Source: Betaproteobacteria bacterium
GTDB lineage: Bacteria > Pseudomonadota > Gammaproteobacteria > Burkholderiales > SG8-39
NCBI GenBank assembly: GCA_004298295.1
Contig: SCUH01000092.1
Span: forward strand, 1-28,450
Direction: 5' to 3'
Length of the DNA: 28,450 bases
A program made the position numbers and the translations under genes. This document shows positions 13,791 through 20,455 of this stretch, piece by piece (the first letter of the stretch is position 1; every line of letters starts with the position of its first letter). The notes under the pieces are model-generated. The model saw nothing but the letters and a program-made list of their open reading frames with translations. It did not search any database and was not told the origin of the DNA.

Positions 13791-14927
13791 TCAGGCCTCC
13801 TCGAAAAAACTGCGCACCTCGGTCTCGCGCGCCACGGTGTCCTGATAGCCGAGGTCCACCAGCGCACGGCAGAACGATTCCTCGAACAGCAGATAGCTGG
13901 CGAGGTTCGATCCGGAGCGCGCCATGGCCCCGGTCGGCCGCAGCGCGAAGCGCACCATCGGCGGCAGCTCATGCACGAAGCGCGCCGCAATACGCTCGAT
14001 CGGCTGCGACGGCGAGATGAACAGCACCCGGATGGGCCGCAGCGCGACACGGCCCTGCGTTTTCAGCTCCTCGGGGATCAGGCTCAGCGTGCGATTGATA
14101 CGCTCCATGCGCTCGATGTCCACCATCAGGCTGTCGAGGAAGATGGAGTTGAGCGCATGGCCCGCGATCTGCGCCAGCGAGGGATAGACGTTCGAGCGCG
14201 CGCGCGCCTGATCGCGCGACTGCCGGCCGGTGCCCACCACCAGCACGCGGTCAGCGCCCAGATGCAGCGCCGGGCTCACGGGCGCGATCTGCCGCATCGA
14301 GCCGTCGCCGAAATATTCGCGGTGCAGCTTGACGGCCGGGAAGATGAACGGCAGCGCAGACGAGGCCATCAGGTACTCGATCTGCAGCGTCACCGCGGCG
14401 CCGATGCGCTGGTTGCGCTCCCAACCCTGGAGTTCGGGCACCGACTGGAAGAACGACACGCTCTGGCCGCTGGTGTAACCGGAGCTGGTGACGCTGACGG
14501 CGTACAGCGCGCCCGACGCGATGTGCGCCTGAATCCGCTCGAACGGCAGGAACTTGGCCAGCAACTCGCCCAGCGGCGCGTTGTCCAGCAGCGAGATCGG
14601 ATTGCGGCGCGAGATCCAGGTCATCGCCGCGAGCCAGCTGAGGCCGCGGCGCAGGATGGCGGCACCGTCCGTGCGGTACACGTACTCGCAGCGCATGTGC
14701 TCCCAGATCTCAAGCAGGTTGCCCACCGCACGCGTGAAATTGTCGGCAAAGGCTGCGAGCGCGACGGCGTTGATCGCACCCGCGGAAGTGCCGCACAGGA
14801 TCGGAAAGGGGTTGGCCGCCGGACTGCCCAGGATGTCCCGGATCGCCTTCACGACGCCCACCTGGTAGGCAGCGCGCGCGCCGCCCCCCGTCAGCACCAG
14901 GCCGGCCCGGGTCGCGGCGCGGCTCAT
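13791..14927 (-). CDS. Patatin-like phospholipase
   Basis: A 378-residue patatin-family lipid acyl hydrolase with a Ser-Asp dyad. The oxyanion loop GGGARAAYQVGV is at 14-25, the nucleophile elbow GTSAG at 46-50 (Ser48), and the catalytic Asp208 in the DGS motif (YFGDGSMRQ). No signal peptide is seen, so it is cytoplasmic or peripherally membrane-bound. ATG 14927 puts the GGG loop at the usual distance from the N-terminus, so I rejected longer starts. The C-terminal ~170 residues (from about LGADRVLVVG on) form the domain common in bacterial patatins of this size. The gene is followed after 3 bases by the phaM-like gene. The substrate could be phospholipid or another acyl ester. Confidence 0.92.
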   Translation of the reverse strand: MSRAATRAGLVLTGGGARAAYQVGVVKAIRDILGSPAANPFPILCGTSAGAINAVALAAFADNFTRAVGNLLEIWEHMRCEYVYRTDGAAILRRGLSWLAAMTWISRRNPISLLDNAPLGELLAKFLPFERIQAHIASGALYAVSVTSSGYTSGQSVSFFQSVPELQGWERNQRIGAAVTLQIEYLMASSALPFIFPAVKLHREYFGDGSMRQIAPVSPALHLGADRVLVVGTGRQSRDQARARSNVYPSLAQIAGHALNSIFLDSLMVDIERMERINRTLSLIPEELKTQGRVALRPIRVLFISPSQPIERIAARFVHELPPMVRFALRPTGAMARSGSNLASYLLFEESFCRALVDLGYQDTVARETEVRSFFEEA

Positions 14928-14985
14928 CGGCAGCTCCGTCCGCGCGCAGGCAGCCAGTGGATCAGCATCGGACGCGCGGCGGCAA

Positions 14986-17280
14986 TCAGAACAAGGTCGG
15001 CTCGTGGCCCCGCGGCGCACCGGCGTCGACCACTGCAAGCGCGGTCATGTTGACGATCCGGCGCACCGACGCCGACGGCGTCAGGATGTGCACGGCGCGC
15101 GCCGCGCCGAGCAGGATCGGCCCGATCGTGACGCCGTCGCCGGCGGCGGTCTTGAGCAGATTGAAGGCAATGTTGGCGGCGTCCAGGGTCGGCATGACCA
15201 GCAGGTTGGCGGCGCCCTTGAGGCGCGAACCGGGGAACACGCGCAGGCGGATCTCCTCCGACAATGCCGCGTCGCCGTGCATTTCGCCCTCGATTTCGAG
15301 TTCGGGCGCGCGTTCGGCCAGCAGCGCCAGGGCGCGCTGCATCTTGCGCGAGGAAGCGATGTCCACGGAGCCGAAGTTCGATGCCGACAGCAGCGCGATC
15401 TTCGGCACGATGCCGAAGCGGCGCACTTCCTCGGCCGCGAGGATCGTCATTTCCGCGACGTTTTCCGGGTCCGGGTCGGGCGTGACGTAGGTGTCGCAGA
15501 TGAACACCGTCTGCGCCGGCAGCATGAGCGCGTTCATTGCCGCGTAATGCTTCACGCCGGGACGCAGGCCGATCACCTGGTCAACGTACTGCAGGTGCAG
15601 CGCGTGCGTGCCGAACATGCCGCACAGCATGCCGTCGGCCTCGCCCTTGTAGATCATCATGGCCCCGATCAGGGTCAGGCGGCGGCGCATTTCGATCTTG
15701 GCGTACTCGGGCGATACGCCCTTGCGTTCGGTCAGCCGGTGGTAGGTCGACCAATAGTCGCGATAGCGCGGATCGAACTCCGGGTTGACCAGCTCGAACT
15801 CGCGCCCGGCGCAGATCCGCAGGCCGAGCTGTTCGATGCGCCGCTCGATCACCTGCGGGCGGCCGACCAGGATCGGCTTCGCGAGCTGTTCATCCACCAC
15901 CGTCTGCACCGCGCGCAGCACGCGCTCGTCTTCGCCTTCGGCATAGACCACGCGCTTCGGCGCGGCCTTGGCCGCCCCGAACAACGGTTTCATGATGAGG
16001 CCCGAGTGATAGACGAACTGGCCGAGCGATTCCCGGTATGCTTCCAGGTCCGCGATCGGCCGCGTCGCCACACCCGAATCCATGGCGGCGCGCGCCACCG
16101 CCGGCGCGATGCGCGCGATCAGGCGCGGATCGAATGGCCGCGGAATGAGGTATTCCGGCCCGAACTTCAGCTGCTCGCCGCCGTAGGCCGTCGCCACGAT
16201 GTCGGAGGTCTCCGCCTGCGCCAGCTCGGCAATCGCGCTTACCGCGGCGAGCTCCATCGCCGTGGTGATCGCCGTGGCGCCGACGTCCAGGGCACCGCGG
16301 AAAATGAATGGAAAACACAGCACGTTGTTGACCTGGTTCGGGTAGTCCGAGCGCCCCGTGGCGATGACGCAATCGGGGCGCGCCTCGCGCGCCAGCTCGG
16401 GCCGGATTTCCGGTTCCGGGTTGGCGAGCGCCAGGATGAGCGGTTGCGGCGCCATCCGCCGCACCATGTCCGGCTTGAGGACGTTGCCCGCGGAGAGACC
16501 GAGAAACACGTCGGCCCCTGCGATCACCTCCTGCAAAGCGCGCGCTGGCGTGCGCCGGGCGTAGCGCGTCTTGTCCGGATCCATCTCTTCGCTGCGGCCC
16601 TCGTAGACCACCCCCTTGATGTCGGTGACCGTGATGTTGGCGAGCGGCAGGCCCATGCGCACCAGCAGGTCGAGGCACGCCAGCGCCGCCGCGCCCGCGC
16701 CGGAAGTCACGAGCTTCACCTCGTGCAGCGCCTTGCCGACCACCTTCAACCCATTGAGGATCGCCGCGCCGACGATGATCGCAGTGCCGTGCTGATCGTC
16801 GTGAAACACCGGAATCTTCATGCGCGCGCGCAGCGCGCGCTCGACCAGGAAGCATTCGGGCGCCTTGATGTCCTCGAGATTGATGCCGCCGAAAGTCGGC
16901 TCGAGGCTGGCGATGATCTCCACCAGTCTTGCCGGGTCGCGCTCATTGACCTCGATGTCGAAGACATCGATGCCGGCGAACTTCTTGAACAGCACGGCCT
17001 TGCCTTCCATGACCGGCTTCGCCGCGAGCGGGCCGATGGCGCCCAGACCGAGGACCGCAGTGCCGTTGGTGATCACTGCCACCAGGTTGGCGCGCGAAGT
17101 GAGCGTTGCGGCCTGTGCCGGATCCGCTACGATCTCGGTACAGGCGAAGGCAACGCCGGGAGAGTAGGCAAGCGCCAGGTCGCGCTGGTTGGTGAGCTGC
17201 TTGGTGGGGAGGATCGCAATCTTGCCCGGCCGCGGCAGACGGTGATACTCCAATGCGCTGTTCTTGAGCGGCGTGTCCAC
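14986..17280 (-). CDS. maeB: NADP-dependent malic enzyme with C-terminal phosphotransacetylase-like domain
   Basis: A 764-residue cytoplasmic enzyme that oxidatively decarboxylates malate to pyruvate. Domains in order: malic enzyme N-terminal (~10-145; ALAYSPGVAFAC, FKKFAGIDVFDIEVN), metal-binding GGINLEDIKAPE and PVFHDDQHGTA, Rossmann NAD(P) domain with GAGAAALACLDLL (~175-390), then a PTA_PTB domain (~425-755; VVYAEGEDERVLRA, MLCGMFGTHALHLQYVDQVI). In MaeB proteins the PTA part is regarded as regulatory (acetyl-CoA response) rather than catalytic. GTG 17280 was chosen over GTG 17304 because AGAGGA (complement of 17287-17292) lies six bases before it and the protein then begins MDTPLKNSALEYHRLPRPGK as in relatives. 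It is divergent from the aminotransferase gene. Confidence 0.95.
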   Translation of the reverse strand: MDTPLKNSALEYHRLPRPGKIAILPTKQLTNQRDLALAYSPGVAFACTEIVADPAQAATLTSRANLVAVITNGTAVLGLGAIGPLAAKPVMEGKAVLFKKFAGIDVFDIEVNERDPARLVEIIASLEPTFGGINLEDIKAPECFLVERALRARMKIPVFHDDQHGTAIIVGAAILNGLKVVGKALHEVKLVTSGAGAAALACLDLLVRMGLPLANITVTDIKGVVYEGRSEEMDPDKTRYARRTPARALQEVIAGADVFLGLSAGNVLKPDMVRRMAPQPLILALANPEPEIRPELAREARPDCVIATGRSDYPNQVNNVLCFPFIFRGALDVGATAITTAMELAAVSAIAELAQAETSDIVATAYGGEQLKFGPEYLIPRPFDPRLIARIAPAVARAAMDSGVATRPIADLEAYRESLGQFVYHSGLIMKPLFGAAKAAPKRVVYAEGEDERVLRAVQTVVDEQLAKPILVGRPQVIERRIEQLGLRICAGREFELVNPEFDPRYRDYWSTYHRLTERKGVSPEYAKIEMRRRLTLIGAMMIYKGEADGMLCGMFGTHALHLQYVDQVIGLRPGVKHYAAMNALMLPAQTVFICDTYVTPDPDPENVAEMTILAAEEVRRFGIVPKIALLSASNFGSVDIASSRKMQRALALLAERAPELEIEGEMHGDAALSEEIRLRVFPGSRLKGAANLLVMPTLDAANIAFNLLKTAAGDGVTIGPILLGAARAVHILTPSASVRRIVNMTALAVVDAGAPRGHEPTLF

Positions 17281-17286
17281 CTGGAA

Positions 17287-17292
17287 TCCTCT
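17287..17292 (-). promoter_or_regulatory. Ribosome-binding site deciding the maeB start
   Basis: The minus strand reads AGAGGA six bases upstream of GTG 17280. The alternative upstream GTG 17304 has no comparable signal, so this site favours the shorter protein. Confidence 0.6.
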
Positions 17293-17327
17293 TCGCGTGC
17301 GCACAGGCGCTGCAGCGAGGGGGAGGA

Positions 17328-17333
17328 ATTATA
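17328..17333 (-). promoter_or_regulatory. Candidate maeB promoter -10 box
   Basis: The minus strand reads TATAAT, a perfect sigma-70 -10 element, about 48 bases before the maeB start. The 17-bp-upstream hexamer is poor (GATTAT), so the call rests on the -10 and its position in an otherwise GC-rich gap. Confidence 0.4.
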
Positions 17334-17349
17334 GCAACCCGACCTTCCT

Positions 17350-17355
17350 TATAAT
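17350..17355 (+). promoter_or_regulatory. Candidate aminotransferase promoter -10 box
   Basis: The plus strand reads TATAAT 28 bases before ATG 17384. It lies back to back with the minus-strand TATAAT at 17328-17333, so the two divergent promoters share their upstream DNA. The -35 hexamer (AATTAT) is weak. Confidence 0.4.
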
Positions 17356-17383
17356 CGTACGCATCATCGCCAGCCCCGAGCGC

Positions 17384-18535
17384 ATGCAGGCCGCGCGACG
17401 CGTCGCGCAGATCCAGCCTTTCGAGGTCATGGAGGTGATGGCACGCGCGCACGCGCTCGAGGCCGCCGGACGGCGCGTGGTGCACATGGAAATCGGCGAA
17501 CCCGATTTCACCGCGCCGGAGCCCGTCGTCGAGGCGGCAGCGAAGGCGCTGCGCGACGGTCTCACGGCCTACACACCGGCGCTGGGCATCGAAGCGTTGC
17601 GCGAAGCGATCGCGCGGTTTCACCGCGATTGCCTGGGCGCTTCGCCCGCGGCCGACTGCATTGCCGTGACCGCCGGCGCCTCGGGCGCGCTGCTGCTGGC
17701 GCTTGCGCTCTACGTCGATCCCGGCGACGAGATTCTGGTGCCGGATCCCGGCTACCCCGGCTACCGGCACTTCGTGCGGGCATTCGAAGGCGTTGCGCGC
17801 GCGTTGCCGGTCCGCGCGGCGACGCAGTTCCAGCCCGATTGCGACATGCTCGAGTCGGCGTGGGGCGCGCGCACGCGCGGCCTGCTGCTGGGCTCGCCAA
17901 GCAATCCCACCGGGACGCTGATTGCGCGCGCCGAACTGCAGCGCATCGCCGAATTCGTCGCCGCGCGGGGCGGCGTGCTGATCGTCGACGAAACCTACCA
18001 GGGGCTGGTCTACGGGCGAACGCCGGCGAGCGCAGTCGGTTTGCCTGGCGAAGTCGTGGTCATCGGCAGTTTCTCGAAGTACTTCTGCATGACGGGCTGG
18101 CGCCTGGGGTGGACCATCCTGCCGAGACAGCGCCTGCGCGAGCTGGAGAAGCTGGCGCAACACTTTTTCATCTGCCCTTCGGCCATCGCCCAGTATGCGG
18201 CCCTCGCCGCGTTCCAGCCCGAAGCGCTAGAGGTGCTCGAACGCCGCCGCGCCGAATTCCAACGGCGGCGCGATTTCCTGCTGCCCGCGCTCGCTCGGGC
18301 CGGCCTCGGCGTGCCGGTCGCGCCGCAAGGGGCGTTCTACGTTTACGCGGATTGCTCGCGCTTCGGCGACGCTTCGGCTTTTGCGTTCCGGTTGCTGCAG
18401 GATGCGGCCGTCGCCACGACACCGGGGACCGATTTTGGCAGCCATCGGGCGCGGGACTTCATCCGGCTCGCCTATACGCGCAGCGCCGCAGATCTGGAAG
18501 AGGCGGCGGCGCGACTCGCCCGCTTCTGCGCCTGA
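17384..18535 (+). CDS. PLP-dependent class I/II aminotransferase
   Basis: A 383-residue fold-type I aminotransferase. Visible motifs are the N-terminal MEIGEPDFTAPEPVVEAA and TAYTPALGIEALREAI, the cofactor-site ASGALLLAL, PDPGYPGYRHF, SPSNPTGT (Asn-Pro-Thr-Gly signature), and IVDETYQGLVYG with the Asp that pairs with the PLP ring nitrogen. The Schiff-base lysine is Lys232, in GSFSKYFCMTGWRLGW. A late Arg (FIRLAYTRS) probably binds the substrate carboxylate. ATG 17384 fits the family N-terminus (FEVMEVMARA); only a weak GAG precedes it. The amino donor/acceptor pair is not deducible: it may be an aspartate/alanine-type enzyme. It converges on the transglycosylase gene with only four bases between stops. 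Confidence 0.93.
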   Translation: MQAARRVAQIQPFEVMEVMARAHALEAAGRRVVHMEIGEPDFTAPEPVVEAAAKALRDGLTAYTPALGIEALREAIARFHRDCLGASPAADCIAVTAGASGALLLALALYVDPGDEILVPDPGYPGYRHFVRAFEGVARALPVRAATQFQPDCDMLESAWGARTRGLLLGSPSNPTGTLIARAELQRIAEFVAARGGVLIVDETYQGLVYGRTPASAVGLPGEVVVIGSFSKYFCMTGWRLGWTILPRQRLRELEKLAQHFFICPSAIAQYAALAAFQPEALEVLERRRAEFQRRRDFLLPALARAGLGVPVAPQGAFYVYADCSRFGDASAFAFRLLQDAAVATTPGTDFGSHRARDFIRLAYTRSAADLEEAAARLARFCA

Positions 18536-18546
18536 GGACTCAGGCG
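18529..18546. repeat. Inverted repeat holding both convergent stop codons
   Basis: CGCCTGAG (18529-18536), a 2-base centre, and its exact complement CTCAGGCG (18539-18546). The plus-strand TGA of the aminotransferase and the minus-strand TGA of the transglycosylase sit symmetrically in the arms. The tiny loop and lack of a T tract make it a poor classical terminator. Confidence 0.55.
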
Positions 18547-19238
18547 TCGGAACGACGGACCCGCACCAGCAGCTGTTGCAGCCGGGCCCGCTCCGAGAGC
18601 ACCTTGCCGGCGTACTGCGCTGACGGTTCGTCGAAGGCGCCGCCGTACATCTGCAGTCCGGACTCGGTCTCGCCCGCGCGGCGCAGGTATTCCCGCAGAA
18701 TTCGGGTCCCGATATCGATGTTGAGCACCGGGTCGAGCAGCGCGGCGTCGCCACCGTGCTCGGCCAGCTTGTCCTGATGGAATCGGGGCAGCACCTGCAT
18801 CAGTCCCCGGGCCCCGAGCGAGCTCTCGGCGACCGGGTTGAACCGGGATTCCACTGCGACCACCGCCAAGATGAGCAGTGGGTCGACCCGGTGCTCCGTG
18901 CCGGCGCGAAACGCAGCGGCGACGAATCCTCCCACGGCGTCCCGGGCCACGCGAAATCGCTTGGCAATGAAATCCGCCAGCGCGCGCTGGTCGCGTTCTG
19001 CGGGATGGACCTGAAGGTCATCGTGCGCCGGGCCGGTCGCGGCGTCATCCACCCAAGTCGAGGTGGCTGGCTGCTGCCCCGCTGGGTGCGGATTCAGCGG
19101 CCAGGGAGCAGTCGGCGCGGCTCCGGCCAGCAGGACGGCGATACTGGCATAAGCCAGCGCTCGGCTCCGGCCGAAGTAACTGCGGTCGGTGTCGCCGAGA
19201 AAGTTCATGTTTTCAACTGACTGCGTCGCTCTGGCCAT
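18540..19238 (-). CDS. Lytic transglycosylase (SLT domain), membrane-anchored
   Basis: A 232-residue protein with a hydrophobic N-terminal segment around residues 27-43 (ALAYASIAVLLAGAAPTAP). This is probably an uncleaved anchor or signal sequence that places the rest in the periplasm. After a Pro/Ala-rich linker, residues ~105-215 form a goose-lysozyme-like SLT domain: AVVAVESRFNPVAESS carries the catalytic Glu130, GARGLMQVLP follows, then NIDIGTRILREYL and the late MYGGAF motif. It cleaves peptidoglycan glycan strands to 1,6-anhydro-muropeptides, the substrates eventually processed by AmpD encoded at 24616. ATG 19238 has AGAGG seven bases upstream. A longer frame to 19367 exists but its extension looks non-family. 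ATG 19208 is an alternative. Confidence 0.88.
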   Translation of the reverse strand: MARATQSVENMNFLGDTDRSYFGRSRALAYASIAVLLAGAAPTAPWPLNPHPAGQQPATSTWVDDAATGPAHDDLQVHPAERDQRALADFIAKRFRVARDAVGGFVAAAFRAGTEHRVDPLLILAVVAVESRFNPVAESSLGARGLMQVLPRFHQDKLAEHGGDAALLDPVLNIDIGTRILREYLRRAGETESGLQMYGGAFDEPSAQYAGKVLSERARLQQLLVRVRRSDA

Positions 19239-19464
19239 CACGCACCTCTTGCCCAGTGTTCGGGTATTGCAGCGTCTGCCGTTCGCCTCGCCCGGAACTG
19301 GAGGCGAGAATGGCCGGCATCGGCCGGAGCTGCTGTTTCGATTGGCGTGCGCCCCGATGAGGGACAAAACCCGCCTTGTGTCGGGGCCGCATTTTACCAG
19401 CCCCTGCCTGACGACGCCCTGAACTGCGGGAGGACCCTGATGATGCGCCGCAACAATCGCGAGG

Positions 19465-19491
19465 ATATTAGAATTAACCCTTATTTGTCAA
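19465..19491 (-). promoter_or_regulatory. Candidate promoter upstream of the lytic transglycosylase
   Basis: On the minus strand, TTGACA (complement of 19486-19491, a perfect -35) is followed after 15 bases by TAATAT (complement of 19465-19470). The spacing is short of the ideal 17, but the island is AT-rich. It would give a leader of over 200 bases before ATG 19238. The palindrome TTATT-TGTC-AATAA (19481-19494) overlaps the -35 and could be an operator. Confidence 0.4.
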
Positions 19492-19712
19492 TAAGTTCCA
19501 AATGAACAGCGCATCTTGACCAGAAGCTGGCGAAACGGCGCCAAAACAACCTCTTTCGGCATGGCAAAGTGTGACCTTGCCGCGGTAACATACGCAAGAG
19601 TAAGACCCTGCCCGCCAGTCTGGCAGCAGGAAGTGAAGCCGCGGACCTACCCTGATCGCCCAGTCTTGGCCGGATGACCAAGGTGGTCCGCTAAGCTTCG
19701 GAAGGGCCGGCG

Positions 19713-19728
19713 AGGGGCTTGCGCCCCC
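19713..19728 (-). terminator. Weak hairpin downstream of the histone-like gene
   Basis: The minus strand reads GGGGC-GCAA-GCCCC with a GNRA-type loop, about 25 bases after the histone-like stop. No U tract follows, so intrinsic termination is uncertain. Confidence 0.3.
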
Positions 19729-19753
19729 CGCTTGATTCCCGATCGGTTCCCGA

Positions 19754-20059
19754 TTACGGCCGGGATCCGGTTGGAAACGGCCACGCGGCCCCAGGGTTCA
19801 GCGCGGTTCTCGCGCCAGGGGTCGCCGCGGCTGGCGGCGGAACTTCAGGGGTTGCCGTCGCTGCCGCTGGCCTGGCCACAGGTCTTGCGGGCTTGGATGC
19901 CTTTTTCTTCTTTTTCTTCGCCGGTTTCTTCTTCTTGGCGGCTTTCTTCCTGCCCGCAGCCTTTTTAGCTACCTTCTTCTTCGAAGATTTCTTCTTCTTA
20001 GATGCTTTCTTCTTCTTCTTTTTCTTCGCGGTTTTCTTGGCTTTTTTCTTCGTTGCCAT
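19754..20059 (-). CDS. Histone H1-like lysine/alanine-rich DNA-binding protein
   Basis: A 101-residue protein of extreme composition. Residues 1-56 are almost only Lys, Ala and Ser with runs such as KKKKKKK (starting MATKKKAKKTAKKKK). Residues 57-101 form a Pro/Ala-rich tail (ARPVARPAAATATPEVPPP). Such proteins resemble the C-terminal tail of eukaryotic histone H1, are common in betaproteobacteria, and bind DNA nonspecifically to compact or regulate it. There is no globular domain to confirm the family, so the call rests on composition. A strong AGGAGA lies five bases before ATG 20059. The opposite strand is also open and Phe-rich, but that is a mirror of the lysine codons. It follows the DUF2442 gene after 116 bases and may have its own promoter there. 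Confidence 0.8.
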   Translation of the reverse strand: MATKKKAKKTAKKKKKKKASKKKKSSKKKVAKKAAGRKKAAKKKKPAKKKKKKASKPARPVARPAAATATPEVPPPAAATPGARTALNPGAAWPFPTGSRP

Positions 20060-20175
20060 AGCTATCTCCTAGTGAGAGTTGCACAAGAAAGCCCGATCCG
20101 ACCGGACCGGACTATTCAACCGTTTGCCAAAATTGCTTTCGGCACACGGATTGAATCCGATGCTTCCGACTCGCT

Positions 20176-20424
20176 TCATCGCCCGCTCCGCCCGGCCAGG
20201 TCCTGGTAGAGCACGTCCGGGTCGAGCCGGATGCCCCCTTCCCAGGTGACCGTCGCGGTCGCGGGGTCGACACTCACCTTCTCGAACTCGCGCGCGTCGC
20301 GCCACAGCTTGAACGCGCCGATCTCGAGCAGGTTGCCCAGCGACACACTTCCCTCCAAGCCATCCTCGAAGCGGATCCACAGCTTGTAGTCCTCTTCGGC
20401 CTTGCATGCGGTCACTCGATGCAT
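20176..20424 (-). CDS. DUF2442 domain protein
   Basis: An 82-residue protein with the DUF2442 pattern: DYKLWIRFEDGLEGSVSLGN, then LLEIGAFKLWRD, FEKVSVDPATATVTWEGGIR and LDPDVLYQDL. It is mainly beta-strand with a final helix. In many genomes DUF2442 proteins accompany a DUF4160 partner, and the pair has been proposed as a toxin-antitoxin-like module; no DUF4160 gene is present here, and the biochemical role is unknown. The ribosome-binding site GGAGG is seven bases before ATG 20424. The gene starts 31 bases after the nrdB stop on the same strand and is probably part of the nrdAB transcript. Confidence 0.82.
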   Translation of the reverse strand: MHRVTACKAEEDYKLWIRFEDGLEGSVSLGNLLEIGAFKLWRDAREFEKVSVDPATATVTWEGGIRLDPDVLYQDLAGRSGR

Positions 20425-20455
20425 CGTCGATCCTCCGCGCTCGTCCCGGCTTGCA

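Larger units (their letters stand above)
19239..19753. other. 515-bp region without a convincing gene
   Basis: No reading frame here shows a recognisable protein pattern or a good ribosome-binding site. The stretch 19461-19500 is a local AT-rich island in otherwise GC-rich DNA and holds a candidate minus-strand promoter for the transglycosylase. 19560-19740 contains several short GC-rich hairpin-capable segments (for example GACC..GGTC near 19675-19690 and GGGGC..GCCCC near 19713-19728). I do not recognise a known RNA family. Confidence 0.5.

Noticed and set aside
17281..17304. Longer MaeB start at GTG 17304
   Set aside because: The added residues (RTRRGFQ) are not family-like, and AGAGGA fits GTG 17280.
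19481..19494. TTATT-TGTC-AATAA as an FNR/CRP site
   Set aside because: The half-sites do not match TTGAT..ATCAA or TGTGA..TCACA well enough; kept only as an unnamed palindrome.
19481..19681. Minus-strand 66-codon frame in the 515-bp gap
   Set aside because: No ribosome-binding site, Arg/Leu-rich shadow composition and no recognisable pattern.
19719..20072. Plus-strand frame opposite the histone-like gene, rich in Phe and Leu
   Set aside because: It is the complement of AAG/AAA lysine codons; the minus strand has a strong ribosome-binding site and a known composition type.
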